Notes under the pieces: model-generated
What the model was told of the DNA's origin: nothing
Seen by the model: only the letters and a program-made list of their open reading frames with translations
Databases searched by the model: none
In this document: piece by piece, positions 48,230-60,380 of the stretch
How the letters are laid out: every line of letters starts with the position of its first letter
Numbering within the stretch: the stretch's first letter is position 1
NCBI GenBank assembly: GCA_030407085.1
Contig: CM059587.1
Span: forward strand, 35,623,001-35,687,000
Direction: 5' to 3'
From: Trichopria drosophilae
Taxonomy: Eukaryota > Arthropoda > Insecta > Hymenoptera > Diapriidae
DNA length: 64,000 nt
Translations under genes and position numbers: made by a program

Positions 48230-49755
48230 AAGTCTCTAATATCGTGTAAAAAATGAATTTGCTATCAGATAGGCATATTTTAGAAAGCAAATATTCAAAA
48301 TGGCGGACACAAAACGGCGATAAAGGTTAATTATTATTCAAAATATCCAAGTCATACGTACAAAATCGCTAAAACTCAATGAATTTTTAAAAACCTTGAT
48401 AGCACGTCTTCTTGAAAGAGATGATTCCGAACGTAAAATCGTTTGTAGAAAAAAAAATGGCCGTTCGAATATGGCGAATAAAAATTTATACAGTTAATTA
48501 ACTTGAAACTTATCGTATAGGAATTTTTGAGGTCGCTGATGACACGTTGGATCCATTGTTCTGAATATTTAAAAACTGATCTGGGTCGTGATCAGTGATC
48601 AGCAATCTCAAAACCAATTCAACAAGACAATTGAATATTAGTTTCATAAAAAGCAATTAAACTTGCGATTTGTAACACATGGCTATAATATTACGAATAA
48701 AAATACGCTTTTATCACCATTTTGAATTTTTACTTCCGAAATACGTCTATCTGATAGCAAATTCATTTTGGACATGATATTTGTGACTTTTAGAGATATT
48801 CCAATGCCACTACCCCTAATAAAATACGATAAATTAAAAATAAAACAAAAAAATGGCACGCTTTTTAAACCTTTCGCGCCCGACTTTTTTAGAAAAGTGC
48901 AATTTTTTTCATCTTTTGTATTTAGGGGTTTTTGGATCGCTAATTACGAATATGAAATCAATTTTTCAAAATTCAAAATGGCGGATCCAATATAGCGATC
49001 AAGTTTTTTAAAATTGATCGGATTCGTTTGTAACTTGTCATTCGGAGGTTTTTGGGGTCGTTGATTTAAATGTTGGGTTTTTTATGAAACTACTTCTCTA
49101 AGGTCGAAAAACATTTTATTCATTTCTAGTGTTCATAGGTGGAAAATAATGTTGCCGTAAAATATTTTGTTAAATTTTTAAAAAACTCCCAAAACAACAA
49201 AAAACAAGAAAAAAACAATATAAAATCAGATTAAAGTTCTGTAATCTACTCGTGGTTAATCTCGGTAACAACAAATAAGTAGGCGAATTACAGACCCTCG
49301 GAAATATGTTTTTATAAAAATCTCGAAAAACGGACTTCAGATTCGTAATCAGCTACCTCAAAAACCACCAAGTAGTAATTTTCATTAGTTTAGCTTTATT
49401 TAATTTTCGATTATGTAATTTTTTGTAAATTTTGCCAAAACATTTTTTGTATTATTGTTATCATTAAATTTCTTTACATTTCTTTCACAAAATCGAATAA
49501 ATTTATGGGTGTTTGGTGTTTGAAGATAAAAAATATTTTAATTTTTGGTAAAGTTATGAAGGTTTGAAGTCAAAAGTGGCTTCGATCGAAACCGCTGGCG
49601 TTAAAGTGTTAATAAATAAGCGTTTATAACTTTTTTATTTCTACATTTGAAAAATGTTGACATACATCTGGGAAAGGAGGATCTTGAACAATAAGAAGTA
49701 ATGGAGTTTAAATGCTAAAATATAGAGTCAAACTGTTTATAGTATAAGTTTAAAT

Positions 49756-50325
49756 ATCCATGTCACAATTTTATTCAAAAAATAGATATTGTTCTAATAA
49801 TTTTTTTCATATTCTACATCGAAAATAAATAGATACGTATTTTTTTGTGTAATCTTTAACTCAAAACGTGCAAAGTTATGATTTTTTCATTTTAACGCTT
49901 CCGTGCGTAACCTAGGGTTTCGGGCGCATTTTACTCAACAACTATGAATCCTGCGAGAAGAAGTTTAAATAAATAGTAAAATTTGGAGTTTTTCTCAACT
50001 TTTCGAATATAGAGTGAAAAATGGTTTTATATATACATTATAGTTACAAAAAAATCGAAATTAAAGTTAAAAAGTCATTTTTTTCTATTATTATACCTAA
50101 ATTTTACTATTTAAACTTGTTTCCGCAGAATCCATAGTTGTTGAGTAAAATGCGCCCGAAATGCTAGGTTCCGCGCGGAAGCGTTAAAATGAAAAAATCA
50201 TAACTTTGCACGTTTTGAGTTGAAGGTCAAACAAAACAATACATATCGACTTATTTTCGATGTAGAATATGAACAAAATTATTAGAACAATATCTAATTT
50301 TCGAATGAAAATGTGACATGGAATG
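49756..50325. repeat. Foldback (about 570-bp palindrome)
   Basis: The left arm (about 49758-50030) mirrors the right arm (about 50060-50320), including TAGATATTGTTCTAATAATT, TTTTAACGCTTCCG, GGGCGCATTTTACTCAACAA and TCCTGCG/CGCAGAATCC. The centre is near 50045. Non-coding. Confidence 0.8.
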
Positions 50326-51517
50326 CCCCATATACTTTCGGAACGTTTTCGTGTTAGACAAAAACAACTTATTTGAACTTTCATAAGAGTATTGGAAAAT
50401 CTATTCTGATTACGTGAATCGCGAGCATGATATCCAGAGCCGCCTGTGCTACAACGACTCCTAGCGGCAGGAAACTTAACTGCGTCACGGTGTAATTTTA
50501 AAATACGTTACATAATCGATTCTATTCCATCATTTTAAAGACATCAAATTATAAATCCCTCCTCTCTCTTCTTTTTGTCATAGGATACAGAAGGTTTTAT
50601 TTACGTTACTTGTTTATGTTAAGACTCCCGGAATACACCTGCTCATGATGCATCAATGTCATCAGTGATGGGACTGGGTTGCATAAATTTGGTGGATATT
50701 AAAATAAAATCAAACGAATCCGAATACTACGACCCTGAAAACCTGTTTCATACGCGAGTGACGCCTTTTACTACTGAAACCGTAGCCTTGTCTGAATGAA
50801 TCAGGCGATAAATCGTGAGTGGTAACATCCGCGATCGGTTGAATATATTCAAATCGTCGAGCAGCGATTTTCTCGACTTTTTCTTTCGGTAGTACATTCG
50901 TAACAGGCAACAGGATTCATTTCCATATGCACTAATTCGATTAATCAACTTCAAAGGATCCAGAGCCTGGAGCGAAACCATTTCAACTCCCGTCCCCGAT
51001 TTTTTCTTCTTCTTGAAGAATCCCACCCACTTTCTGGCGACTTTTTTTTGAAAATTCGTCTCCAAATCGTCGCCTGCGTTGAAAGAAAACCGGATTAACG
51101 AAACAGATTTAAAAAGGAAAGCGATCGAAAGAAAAAAAGTGAAGTATCCCCCAATCGCTTTCGAACGAAGCAACCTTTTAAACGGTTTTCCTTTATAGTC
51201 GAGCGGGCAATTACTTTCATTCGTTTTTGCCGCATTCGCTCGTTCCATTCAACTCCATTTCGCTTACTGGGTTATGTATTATTAATGGATACTCGGCAGA
51301 CGTCTGAGAAGTTACTTCTGGTAGGTCACTAGTTGCTCGAGTTCAATGTTTACTACTCGTAACGAGCGACTCTAACCGCCGGTTCCGAGTAGTAAATTTC
51401 CACGACGAGGGACGCGCACACCTAGAGAGAATAGGGATTTATCAAACGCTATATATATGCGATAGTGTTAGAGAGGTGGGAGGGAAATAACACGGGTGAG
51501 AGGAAAAAAAGAGGAGC

Positions 51518-51538
51518 GAGAGAGAGAGAGAGAGAGAG
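51518..51538 (+). repeat. GA microsatellite / GAGA-type tract
   Basis: About ten consecutive GA units 60 bp downstream of a TATA-like octamer, within the candidate promoter. Confidence 0.75.
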
Positions 51539-51944
51539 TCGGTACTCTGATCCTCGAGTCGCGCGCATCACGTGCATTTCTTGTATTCTATTGATTTTTC
51601 CGAACTAACTCGGTGGTGGGAGTGCCGTAGGAACTGGTGGGAGGAGGAGGCGTTGGGCGCCAACTGCCTCACAGCGCCCTCCCACTCCTCTTCACCGATA
51701 ATCCCCACCCCTCCCGGTGTACTCCCTCCCCCTTTACCGTTATCCCCCTCCCTCCGGACCCCTCCGCCTCTTGCGCGGTCGAATATCTTCCTCTTTCTCT
51801 CTCCCACGCACTCTCGATCCCTTTTCCACACATTTTTTCCCTCTTTATCGGTCTCTCTCACTTACGTGTCTCCCCTTGATCCCTTTCTCTTTTCCGCTCC
51901 CACCCCCCTCCCGTTTTCTGTCACTCTTTCCCTCTAAGTGAACG

Positions 51945-52055
51945 ATGGCTCTACCTGCAACGGATACTCGCGCAAAGGTTCATCTTCACGTATTCTCACG
52001 ATCTCACCTCCTTTGCGCGTCGACCATCGCTGCGATGCTTACTCACGCTTCGCTC
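51945..52055 (+). CDS. Candidate first coding exon of an unidentified gene
   Basis: ATG at 51945 opens 37 codons that end exactly at a consensus donor GTAAGT (52056). The peptide begins MALPATDTRAKVHLHVFSRS and continues with a hydrophobic LLCASTIAAML segment that could be a signal peptide or membrane anchor. It sits at the end of a CT-rich leader in the candidate promoter. No downstream exon was recognised in the window, so the gene would need a first intron of over 11 kb or the call is wrong. Confidence 0.25.
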
Positions 52056-52862
52056 GTAAGTGCACACTCACTCCCATAGGAGGGTGGAGGAGACGAGGTG
52101 GGAGGGCACGGCAGGAGGGCACTTTTACGCGTACAGGGTTCCCACTGATTTACTCTTTTCCTTCGACACGATCGAGTCCCTCCGTGATTCCTCGTTGCCC
52201 CGGCCAAAACACGCGTGACGCACATGGGACGCGACGCGAATAGTCCCTCTCGATCCACCAGGCATCTTTAATTCTCTTTTTTTTTACGACGTTGACGACG
52301 ATTCCCGTCGTTATGGCCGTTTCGCACGAATTTATTCCTTTTTTGAGGTTGGAGATCGCGTGCCAAACGGAATCGAAGAAAACGAAAGTCGTCGAATGCA
52401 ACAATTGCAAATATCGAAAGGACGGCTTTCGTAACACAGAGGACACGAAGAGAGGGAACGATAACGACCGAATGTTCGATCAGTTCCTGGAGGCTACTTC
52501 GACATCGATCGCTCCCTTCCGATAAAGATTTACGCAATTTCGAAGAGTACTAGTGATTAGTCCAACAGGACGAGTTACTGGACTTTATTACACCGTCACG
52601 CGGTGACTTGGGAAATCCAGTATCCTCTTATGTACGCCAGCTCCTTTCCTTCCGGGTTTTAGATTGTAGATGTTTGTTAGAAAAAAACGACAATTATTTA
52701 GCACAAAATATCTGAGTTCACTAATAACACAACCCAACAAAAATTTAAGAATTTCATGTTCCCCTTAAAAGTCGATTATGGTGGGATTTTTGCTCCAGAA
52801 TCCAAATATTACTTCTAAAACATCCTATTGGCTCTAGTTTTTGAAATATTGACGGTCAAAGA

Positions 52863-52988
52863 GTTAACCCTTAGTACCGACAGCTATTTTAAAGCCTTTT
52901 CCTCCCACTACCTGGGTCAAATATGTTCTGCCGCTTGAAAATTTTCGCTGGGTCGAAAAGACCCTGGAGTCGGGATTAAGGGTTAAAA
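52863..52988. mobile_element. Small TTAA-flanked MITE
   Basis: TTAACCCTTAGTACCGACAG at the left is mirrored by GTCGGGATTAAGGGTTAA at the right. About 125 bp, inserted in the left arm of the large foldback; the opposite arm lacks it. Confidence 0.7.
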
Positions 52989-53093
52989 ATCAGATCTTAG
53001 GCATTTTTCACATATAGCCTAAAAAGCTAGTGTTGTCCCATCAGTAAGAGTCAATTCGGATAGGTTTTTCTCGTAGAATCCAAACGTGTACAC

Positions 53094-53217
53094 GGAAAAA
53101 GTGCTATAGTTGTAGCAAACTTATAATGGTTAAGACATTCTATGGTTGTGTCAGGTACTGATAATTGTAGTGTACACTATAGTATAATTAGGATAAGTAT
53201 ACCCGTTTTTCCGTGAA
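53094..53217. mobile_element. MITE with CACGGAAAAA ends
   Basis: TACACGGAAAAAGTGC at the left is mirrored by CCCGTTTTTCCGTG at the right. About 120 bp, inserted into a copy of the foldback subterminal unit (the split phrase is AGAATCCAAACG / AACCTAAAATACT). Confidence 0.65.
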
Positions 53218-55003
53218 CCTAAAATACTGAAGTGGACCTACCTAGTTTTTTACCAAATTGAAGATCAAAGGTGTCAAAAATCTTATTTTTACCATTTTTT
53301 ACATTTATACTACAGAATGCAAGGCAAAACAGAAACAAGAATTCCAAAAAATTATGTTACGCTACCTTACTCCAAAGTACTAAAGAATATAATTATTTTT
53401 ATCCCTCCAAGATAGATATGTTTTTGCACCGCGCTGTGTAGGTGTGAAAAATGTCCTGAAGTGAAAAGTAGGTCCAATTCAATATTTTGAAAAAAAAAAA
53501 TTCCATCTGTTATTGGTGGGACAACATCACCTTTTTGAGCTAGGAATAGATACTCAAGAATGCCTAGAATCTAATTTTTTACCCCCACGGTGCGTCGAAA
53601 CCAACTTTAATTCGAGAAAGAGGATTTTCTCAACGGGTCATTATTCGGGAACATTTTGAGCCAAAAACAAAAAAATCGCGGGGGGAGGGGGTTTGGAAAA
53701 TTTCTATTTTTGTAACAAAATAATGGTAAAAAGGCTCTCCTGGGTTCAATTTTGATCAAATCAAATCGATTATGGGGTCAAATGGTAGGTTTTTTTAAGC
53801 TCTACAAATTTCCCTTGGGTGCCATTTCGCTATCTATTAACAGAAACGAGTTAGACGCAAAACACATCAAAATTTGCTATCCCTCCCCCCCCCCCTTATA
53901 TTCAATATAAAACGAGAAATACTTATTGTCGGACTTGGCGCCCAACTCTCAAAATGCATTGATTACAAAAAGCAATAAAGTGGCTTTATATTTGTTGTAA
54001 AATCAGTTATTTTGTAAAAATATTTCGTAAATATGCATGTACTTGTGACAAAATGCTAAAATTTTACCTTGCATTTGAAAATGTAAAAATGTAAATAAAC
54101 GTTATAAAATAAGAACAGTTTCGAAATAAGCCACTAAGTTACATTTTTCTGAATTGATTTAATGAAAAACTAAAAGGTACATCTGGAGAATGAAATTATA
54201 ACAAATTTTAAGAAAATCCAATTGATAATAAGAAAACGAATTTTAAATTGATACTTATAAATCAATGAAGAAAAACTTCGAAACTGTTCTTATTTTATAA
54301 CGTTTATTTACATTTTTGCATTTTCTGTACATAAATTCGAATATTAATTTTATTTTCATTTTGTAAAAAGTTTAAAAGTACGGAATTGCAAATAATAAAA
54401 TTTTAACATTTTGTCACAAGTACATATATATTTACAAAATATTTTTACAAAATAACTGGTTTTACAACAAATATAAAGCCACTTTGATGCTTTTTGTAAT
54501 CAATGTATTTTTACTGCTGGGCGCCATGTCCGACAACAAGTATTTCTCGTTTTATAGTGAATATAAGGGGGGAAATAGCCAATTTTGCTGTGTTTTACCT
54601 CTAACTCGTTTCGGTTAATAGATAGCGCAATGGCACCCAAAGGAAAGTTGTAGAGCTTTAAAAAACCTACAATTTGACCCGCTAATCGATATGATTTGAT
54701 TTGAGCCCAGGAGAGCCTTTTTACCATTATTTTGTTACGAAAATAGATTTTTGTCCAAAAACCCCCCGCGATTTTTTTGTTTTTTGGCTCAAAATGTTCG
54801 TACAGGGTCTCCGAATAATGCCCCGTTGAGAAAACCCACTTTCTCGAACTTTGGAATTAAAGTTGGATCCGACGCACCGTGCCCCTTTGACCTTCAATAT
54901 TTTAAAAACTAGCGCCATTTGGCGGTCATATTTGGATTCTGGAGCCAACAATCTTACCAAACTCGACTTTTACTTATAGGGAACAAAATTTTGGTGGGCT
55001 GTG

Positions 55004-57789
55004 TATTTGATAAAACCAAATGGTACTTGACACATCAGTTTGGAACTATTGTAACTTTTTAAGTCTTAAAGGGACTTTCTGATGGTTATGCGATGATTAA
55101 AAAATCTACAGAACTGGCGTCCATGGTATCCTAGAATATGTAGATAATTTATCTACTAATCTGGATTTGCTCAGACAAAGTTTTGTATATTTAGAATGGG
55201 CGACACAAAGAAATTGTTCTAACACCAATATTGCCAACAGAAAAAGAATTACACTTTACCATGATATTTCCTAACCTCTTTTCAAAATGTCCATCTGGTA
55301 ATAGCACTACTCAGTTCAACTGAACTTTTGTGGAAAATTGGAATTACCTCGGATTTGGATTAAACATAATTTAAATTTGAATATAGCACTGATTGTATTA
55401 TAGACATTGTAACAATTAATCAATCAGGGTGGCCTATTGAATTCCTCATGATTCACACTAGGCTTCTTTTTAGATGTGGGTACAAAATCGTTTTTCTATT
55501 ATGAAATAGACATCGACCTTTCTAAGTAGATATCATTTTCGATTCGGAATTAGGATTTATTCCTTTTATAAACGGTGGAAATCTAATCTAATCCACGCAC
55601 GAATTCCTCTTAAAGCAGATTGTAGTTTGTGTGGGGTTTCAGTTCAATCGTGGTATATTGAGAAAAGTACAGCAATGCGCATGTGGGAGGAGAAGGTTAA
55701 CGGACCAACCACAACATTGTTTTTTAGGCGACCAGTGATAATATTTCTTAATTTATTGTTTTTCCAACATTGAATTTAAAAACTTGAAGAATTCTGATTG
55801 GCAGTCTAATGGGCGTCAAACTATTTGCTATACCTGTGTCTTATACCACGAGTTCAATTGGGGCAGATTGTAAAGTGCCAAATTTTTCCATCCCCAGCGA
55901 AAGATGGTACAAAATATTGCGTAATATTTTGTGTTAGGGATTAGGTACATATTAGGTAATCCCTATTGTAAATGTGTACTTCGGATAAAAATTTAGTCTG
56001 CGTCAACTACAAATTTAGAGGATCCTTTTATGTATGTCTGCCAAACTTAGGACCATGTTTAAATGGATCCTATTCAATTTCTAAACTCTAATCTGGTTCA
56101 ATATTAAAGTCCAAAGTTATATCGGTATCATCCCTGATAAAATGGGCCTGATTCGAGCCAAATAGAAACATGGTCCCTTCTGGGATCCAGCCGATTAGTC
56201 CGATTCAAGAATTGATTAGATTTGACCCGAATTGAAACCGGGTTCTGGTTAAAATCCGGGTTAATCAGACCCTTTCTGATTCCTAATACAACTAGGATAA
56301 ACTGGTCGGATTCCGACTATAACCCGATCAGTACCTCAAATCTGACCGGTCCCCAATCAGGGAATAGAGACACGTCCGGCTGGATCCCAAATACCCAGTT
56401 GGATTCCAGTCGGAGCCCAGTTGAAAATTCTACTCGAAACACTTCACACCGGCGCTAAATCGACATCGGTTCGTACCCTGAATGGTATAAATCATCAATG
56501 GTCATTTTTCGTCGTGAACTAGAGTAGAAATAATATTCTCGTCCGACGAAATTTTACTTTTTATTTTCATTTGACATCAAAGTATCATTTCTGAACGGAT
56601 TTTTCGTGCTGAAAATGATGGCGCCAGCAGAATTTTCCTGTCACATGTAGCAATTCAAAATAGACGTTACTTCGAAGAAACAGTGTTAATACTGCACGAA
56701 CATTTAACACCACATGCGCATTTCTTTTAAACATTTTGATGAACACTGACAATCATTACAGCTCACATCAATCTGATTCACACCAATAAGTTTGTACTAG
56801 TGCAGTATTATATTTTTAAAGTGTAGTGAATACATTTTCCAACGTGAATTGAGTCAGTGTGATGAGATGACGATTTCGTATTGATTTCCACACTCACTAA
56901 ATGCTTTGAAAAAGTTTACATAAAGTTCGAAATATACGTGCGGTGTTAAGGATACTCAGAAATGATGATCTGAACAAATAAACAAAGGACATATAGCAAA
57001 TTAAAGATTTAAGCTAGTATTAAATCGGTACCATATTTAACACCGATATAAAGTCAATATAGGTTCACACTCTGATGGCCTGCGGCGTAACTCATCGGTG
57101 TTAATTTTTGATGTGATATGGGTGCGATCTATTATCTCGACCGTACGAAATAAATAATAAACACATAGATTCTCGGTAATGACGATCACCATTTCATTGG
57201 TAAACAAAGTCATGCGTTATACCAGGATCATACGGACCTTTGATTTCTATTTTTCTGTTTGTTTACCATTTGAACCATGACCGTCAATTCGCAGGAAAGG
57301 TTTTAACTTCGAGCAGTACAAAATAATGAGCAATTTTTTATTATAATGAATGTATTTTAATAATTATTTCTATGTCCAAATAAAACTTTAAAAATACAGA
57401 AAATGTAAATGCATTATTTTTTGTTATTTTCTTTTTTATGTGGAGGTGCTAGCTTGTAATAAGATTATTGCTGTTTCCTTAAATAAAATATTGGTGATCC
57501 TAAAATGTTCATCTGTATCAAAATATAACCCAATAGATCCTTAAATTTTTGGCTTTACCCGATATTAAAATTTGATTGTGTAGATTCCAGGTTTAGTTAT
57601 CCGATTCTTAACTGACATCCATTAAGGCACTTGAGTACAACACACCAAAAAATGCATTGAATGGTTTCATACATTTTGTGAGGAACAGAACCGAGAGTTG
57701 GTAATAAAACCCAAAATGCTTATCGTAGAACTAATTTAATTGTATCTATTTCAAAGTAGACCCCGCCTGCAATAACAAACTTGTACCGA
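55004..57789. other. Intergenic with an AATCC-type repeat stretch
   Basis: Around 56130-56460, CCTGATAAAATGGG, CGGGTT and AATCC/GGATTCC words recur in a pattern like that at 18650-19310. No coding gene was recognised in the remaining sequence. Confidence 0.45.
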
Positions 57790-58900
57790 AATATAACACT
57801 GGGTATTAAAAAAAATGTCGAGGTTTGTTTATTTCAAAATATTTGCATTTATTGAATGTTTAGGTCACAGTGAACAAAATTTTGATCTTTTATTTTCTAA
57901 GAATAGCTTTTTTAGTACTTTCTGAGTTATCACAAAACCAAAATACGACAGGATACAATATTTCTAATATAACTGTAATGAATACTTACAACTAGACTTA
58001 TTTACTTAGAAGTACAAACTCACTGCCAGAAGTGGGGGAACTTAATTTATCAACTATCCTTTCATAGTAGAAAAAATAGGTGAGGATGCGAAAATAGTTT
58101 TTCATAAACAGATTTCTTTTTTAACAAGTCACTCGAATATTTATTGAGTTTCCTACTATGAAAAATGTATCTGTAGATATTACTTTCGGTATAAATAGAA
58201 TTCTAAAAATGTAATAATACCATATCTAAGATTAAATGTTTAATCAGCGATCCTAAATCTCCTTAACAGCAAGTTTCAAACGAATTAAGTTAATTTCGTC
58301 GCCATAATGGATCCTCAATTCTAAATGCAGAAGAGTGGCCAAAATAACTCCACATTCTAGATCAGAAACTTTAAAACCCTCCAAGTAAATAGTTTCAATA
58401 ACATCTGCTGAATAATTAAAATTTCCTCATCATATTCAGTTCTCTATTTTAAATGCAGAAGATTGTCCAAAATAACTCCACATTCTATATCAGAAACTTT
58501 AAAGATCTCTAAGTAAACATTTTTAATCATTAAAATTTAGTCCGACATATTACTTCCGACATTTTGAATTTTTTAAATTTAACTTTAGATTCATAGTCAG
58601 AAACCCAAAAAATATTGAAGTGACTATAGTTTTAATAAAATCTGATCACGAAGATTCGCTTTCCATCAATTCTTGCAACCTCATCTATATACTACGATAA
58701 AGGGTAGGTTAGTAAATTTAGTTCCCCTCACTAGTGGCAGTGATCTTTCATTTTTTGAAAAAAAATTGTAAGCTTTGATTTCAGCCGTATTAGACATTTT
58801 GTATCCTGTTAATTTTTATATTATTAAGACTCAAAAAGTGCTAAAACGAAATTTTGTTACTTTTTAACCTCGATTTTTATGGAACTGACCACATGGAAAT
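57790..58900. mobile_element. Foldback element with CACTGCCA subterminal block and internal duplication
   Basis: TCACTGCCAGAAGTGGGGGAACT at about 58020 is mirrored by AGTTCCCCTCACTAGTGGCAGTGA at about 58719-58742. Pairing continues outward (AGGATACAATATTTCTAATA with its complement near 58790) and inward. A roughly 80-bp unit with AAATAACTCCACATTCTA is present twice in direct orientation (about 58311-58390 and 58433-58512). Outer limits are approximate. Confidence 0.65.
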
Positions 58901-60380
58901 AATTTTACCATTTCTTGTCTATTGTATCCTACAAATTCAATAAATACAAAAATTTTGAAGTAAAACAATTCGCTTTTTGGAACCGAAACTAGAAAATGGC
59001 GATTTTAATATCAGAAATGGAAATGTTTGTTCGATAGCGTTGTTAAGTTTTTATTCAGAAATTCAAGCAGAATGTTAACATCGAGATGTAATACATTATC
59101 GAATAATGTGATGGGAGTACTCAAACTAAAATGAGGTGGATGTCCAAACAATCATCTCTCTGAATCTTACAAGACAATTTTTAATAAATTTTTACTTGAC
59201 TCTAAAGTTATTAACTATACTTGAAGACTATGATAATCCACAAAAGCGATCATGCACTAACCTCAAATTTTAATTTAATTTAAACATTTAGCGTAGGCTC
59301 TAATATGACACACTCCTAACTTAGGTTTTTTAAAAGTTTCAACTGTAAATTTTGTTTGTTTTTTCCCAGCTCGATGATAAAATTACAGTTCATAATGTCC
59401 TCGAAAAATTACCTACGTACAGCGTAGTAAAAATATGCGAACAAGCACGATTCCTTTGGTCAACGATGTAAAACAAAATAAAATATAAAATTAAAATATT
59501 TTGTATTTATTAACTGACCGGCACCAAAGTAAGGAGAATTCAATTTTGTTTAATCTATGGTCGAAGAAACCACACATCCAGTAAAATTAATTTTATAAAA
59601 TTCTATCAGATACATTTAAATTATAATTTCCAATATTTTTTGGAAGCCTGTCAATTAAAGTGAATACTAATTAACACCCAGATGCGAATCAAGAATCCCC
59701 ACTTCTAGATGAAATCCCACATATAATTCAGCAAGAATAGTGCATTCCGGATGGAAATTTGGTCTAAAAAAGTTTTAAATACTAATAAGAATCCAAGCTA
59801 ATCTCCCAAGAATTGCCATCTTGTTCACTCAATAATCTAAATAACATTGTGATATATTGAAAAATATGAGTTGAAAATCCAGTTCAATAGTGTTGTGAAG
59901 TTCCATTAAAATTGTAATTTATCTACCGTTCAATCATAGGAATCTCATGAAAAACGCCAACTTTACCTGACACGAAATTCAATCTAATTCACGTTCAAAT
60001 TCCAGGGTAGCTTTGGTTCCAATTTAATCTATCAACTATTTCAGTCCTAAACTTCTAAATTTCTCCGGGAATAAAAGTAGCAAATTTAATATAAGAATGA
60101 AATCGCATCTAATGTTCTAAAATACCTAATTCTGATAGGAATTACTGGTGTAAGTTGATTTTGGTTCTAGAAAACAAATAAGATGAAAATCATTTAATAT
60201 TTTATGACGTCTAGGGGCTAAGGTCCGACTTTTCGAAATTTTCTACAGATTCATGGTCAGTAACCCTAAAATCGGAATAGTAAGTTTAACGAAATTTCAT
60301 TCAATTCAGTCGATTTAGTAAAGACGATGGTGATTTAAAAAAAAAATCAACTGCAATAGCCATTTTGAAATTTTATTGGT
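58901..60380. other. Intergenic, no gene recognised
   Basis: AT-rich sequence with scattered AATTCC/GAATCC phrases from about 59680 to 60130. No defined element or coding region was seen. Confidence 0.4.

Larger units (their letters stand above)
46206..49612. mobile_element. Possible composite TTAA element enclosing others
   Basis: TTAACCCATTATAATGCCTG at 46206 could pair with the complementary-type end CTGGCGTTAAAGTGTTAA at 49595-49612. Between them lie a 205-bp MITE, a clear TTAA element and several GAGGTCGCTGA-type blocks (about 48530, 48938, 49052 and inverted at 49350). The outer pairing rests only on the ends and is weak. Confidence 0.3.
50700..52600. promoter_or_regulatory. GC/CpG-rich stretch, candidate promoter and 5' region of a gene running right
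   Basis: Base composition changes sharply from AT-rich to GC- and CpG-rich between about 51280 and 52600. The stretch has a TATATATA at 51450-51457, a GA tract at 51518-51538 (GAGA-factor-type sequence) and long CT-rich runs typical of insect 5' leaders. Long open frames on several strands reflect the scarcity of stops. A 166-residue minus-strand frame (51248-50748) has no recognised domain. Confidence 0.4.
52728..55003. mobile_element. Large foldback element with nested insertions
   Basis: The ends CACAACCCAACAAAAATTT (52728) and CACAGCCCACCAAAATTTT (right end, read inward from 55003) are mirrored. The arms pair along about 53570-54120 and 54240-54890, including ACGGTGCGTCG, GAGAAAG, CTCAACGGG, GTAACAAAATAATGGTAAAA, GGCTCTCCTGGG and CCACTTT. 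The centre is near 54190. The left arm is expanded at about 52863-53570 by a TTAA MITE, a CACGGAAAAA-ended MITE and extra tandem copies of the subterminal unit. Non-coding. Confidence 0.8.

Noticed and set aside
50748..51248. A 166-residue minus-strand frame
   Set aside because: It is the longest unassigned frame, but has no recognised domain, no signal or membrane logic, and lies at the edge of the GC-rich stretch. It is not supported as a gene.
51572..51937. A 121-residue Pro/Ser-rich plus-strand frame and overlapping frames
   Set aside because: It is composed of CT-rich leader-like sequence with overlapping frames in all phases and no domain. It is best explained by low stop-codon density.
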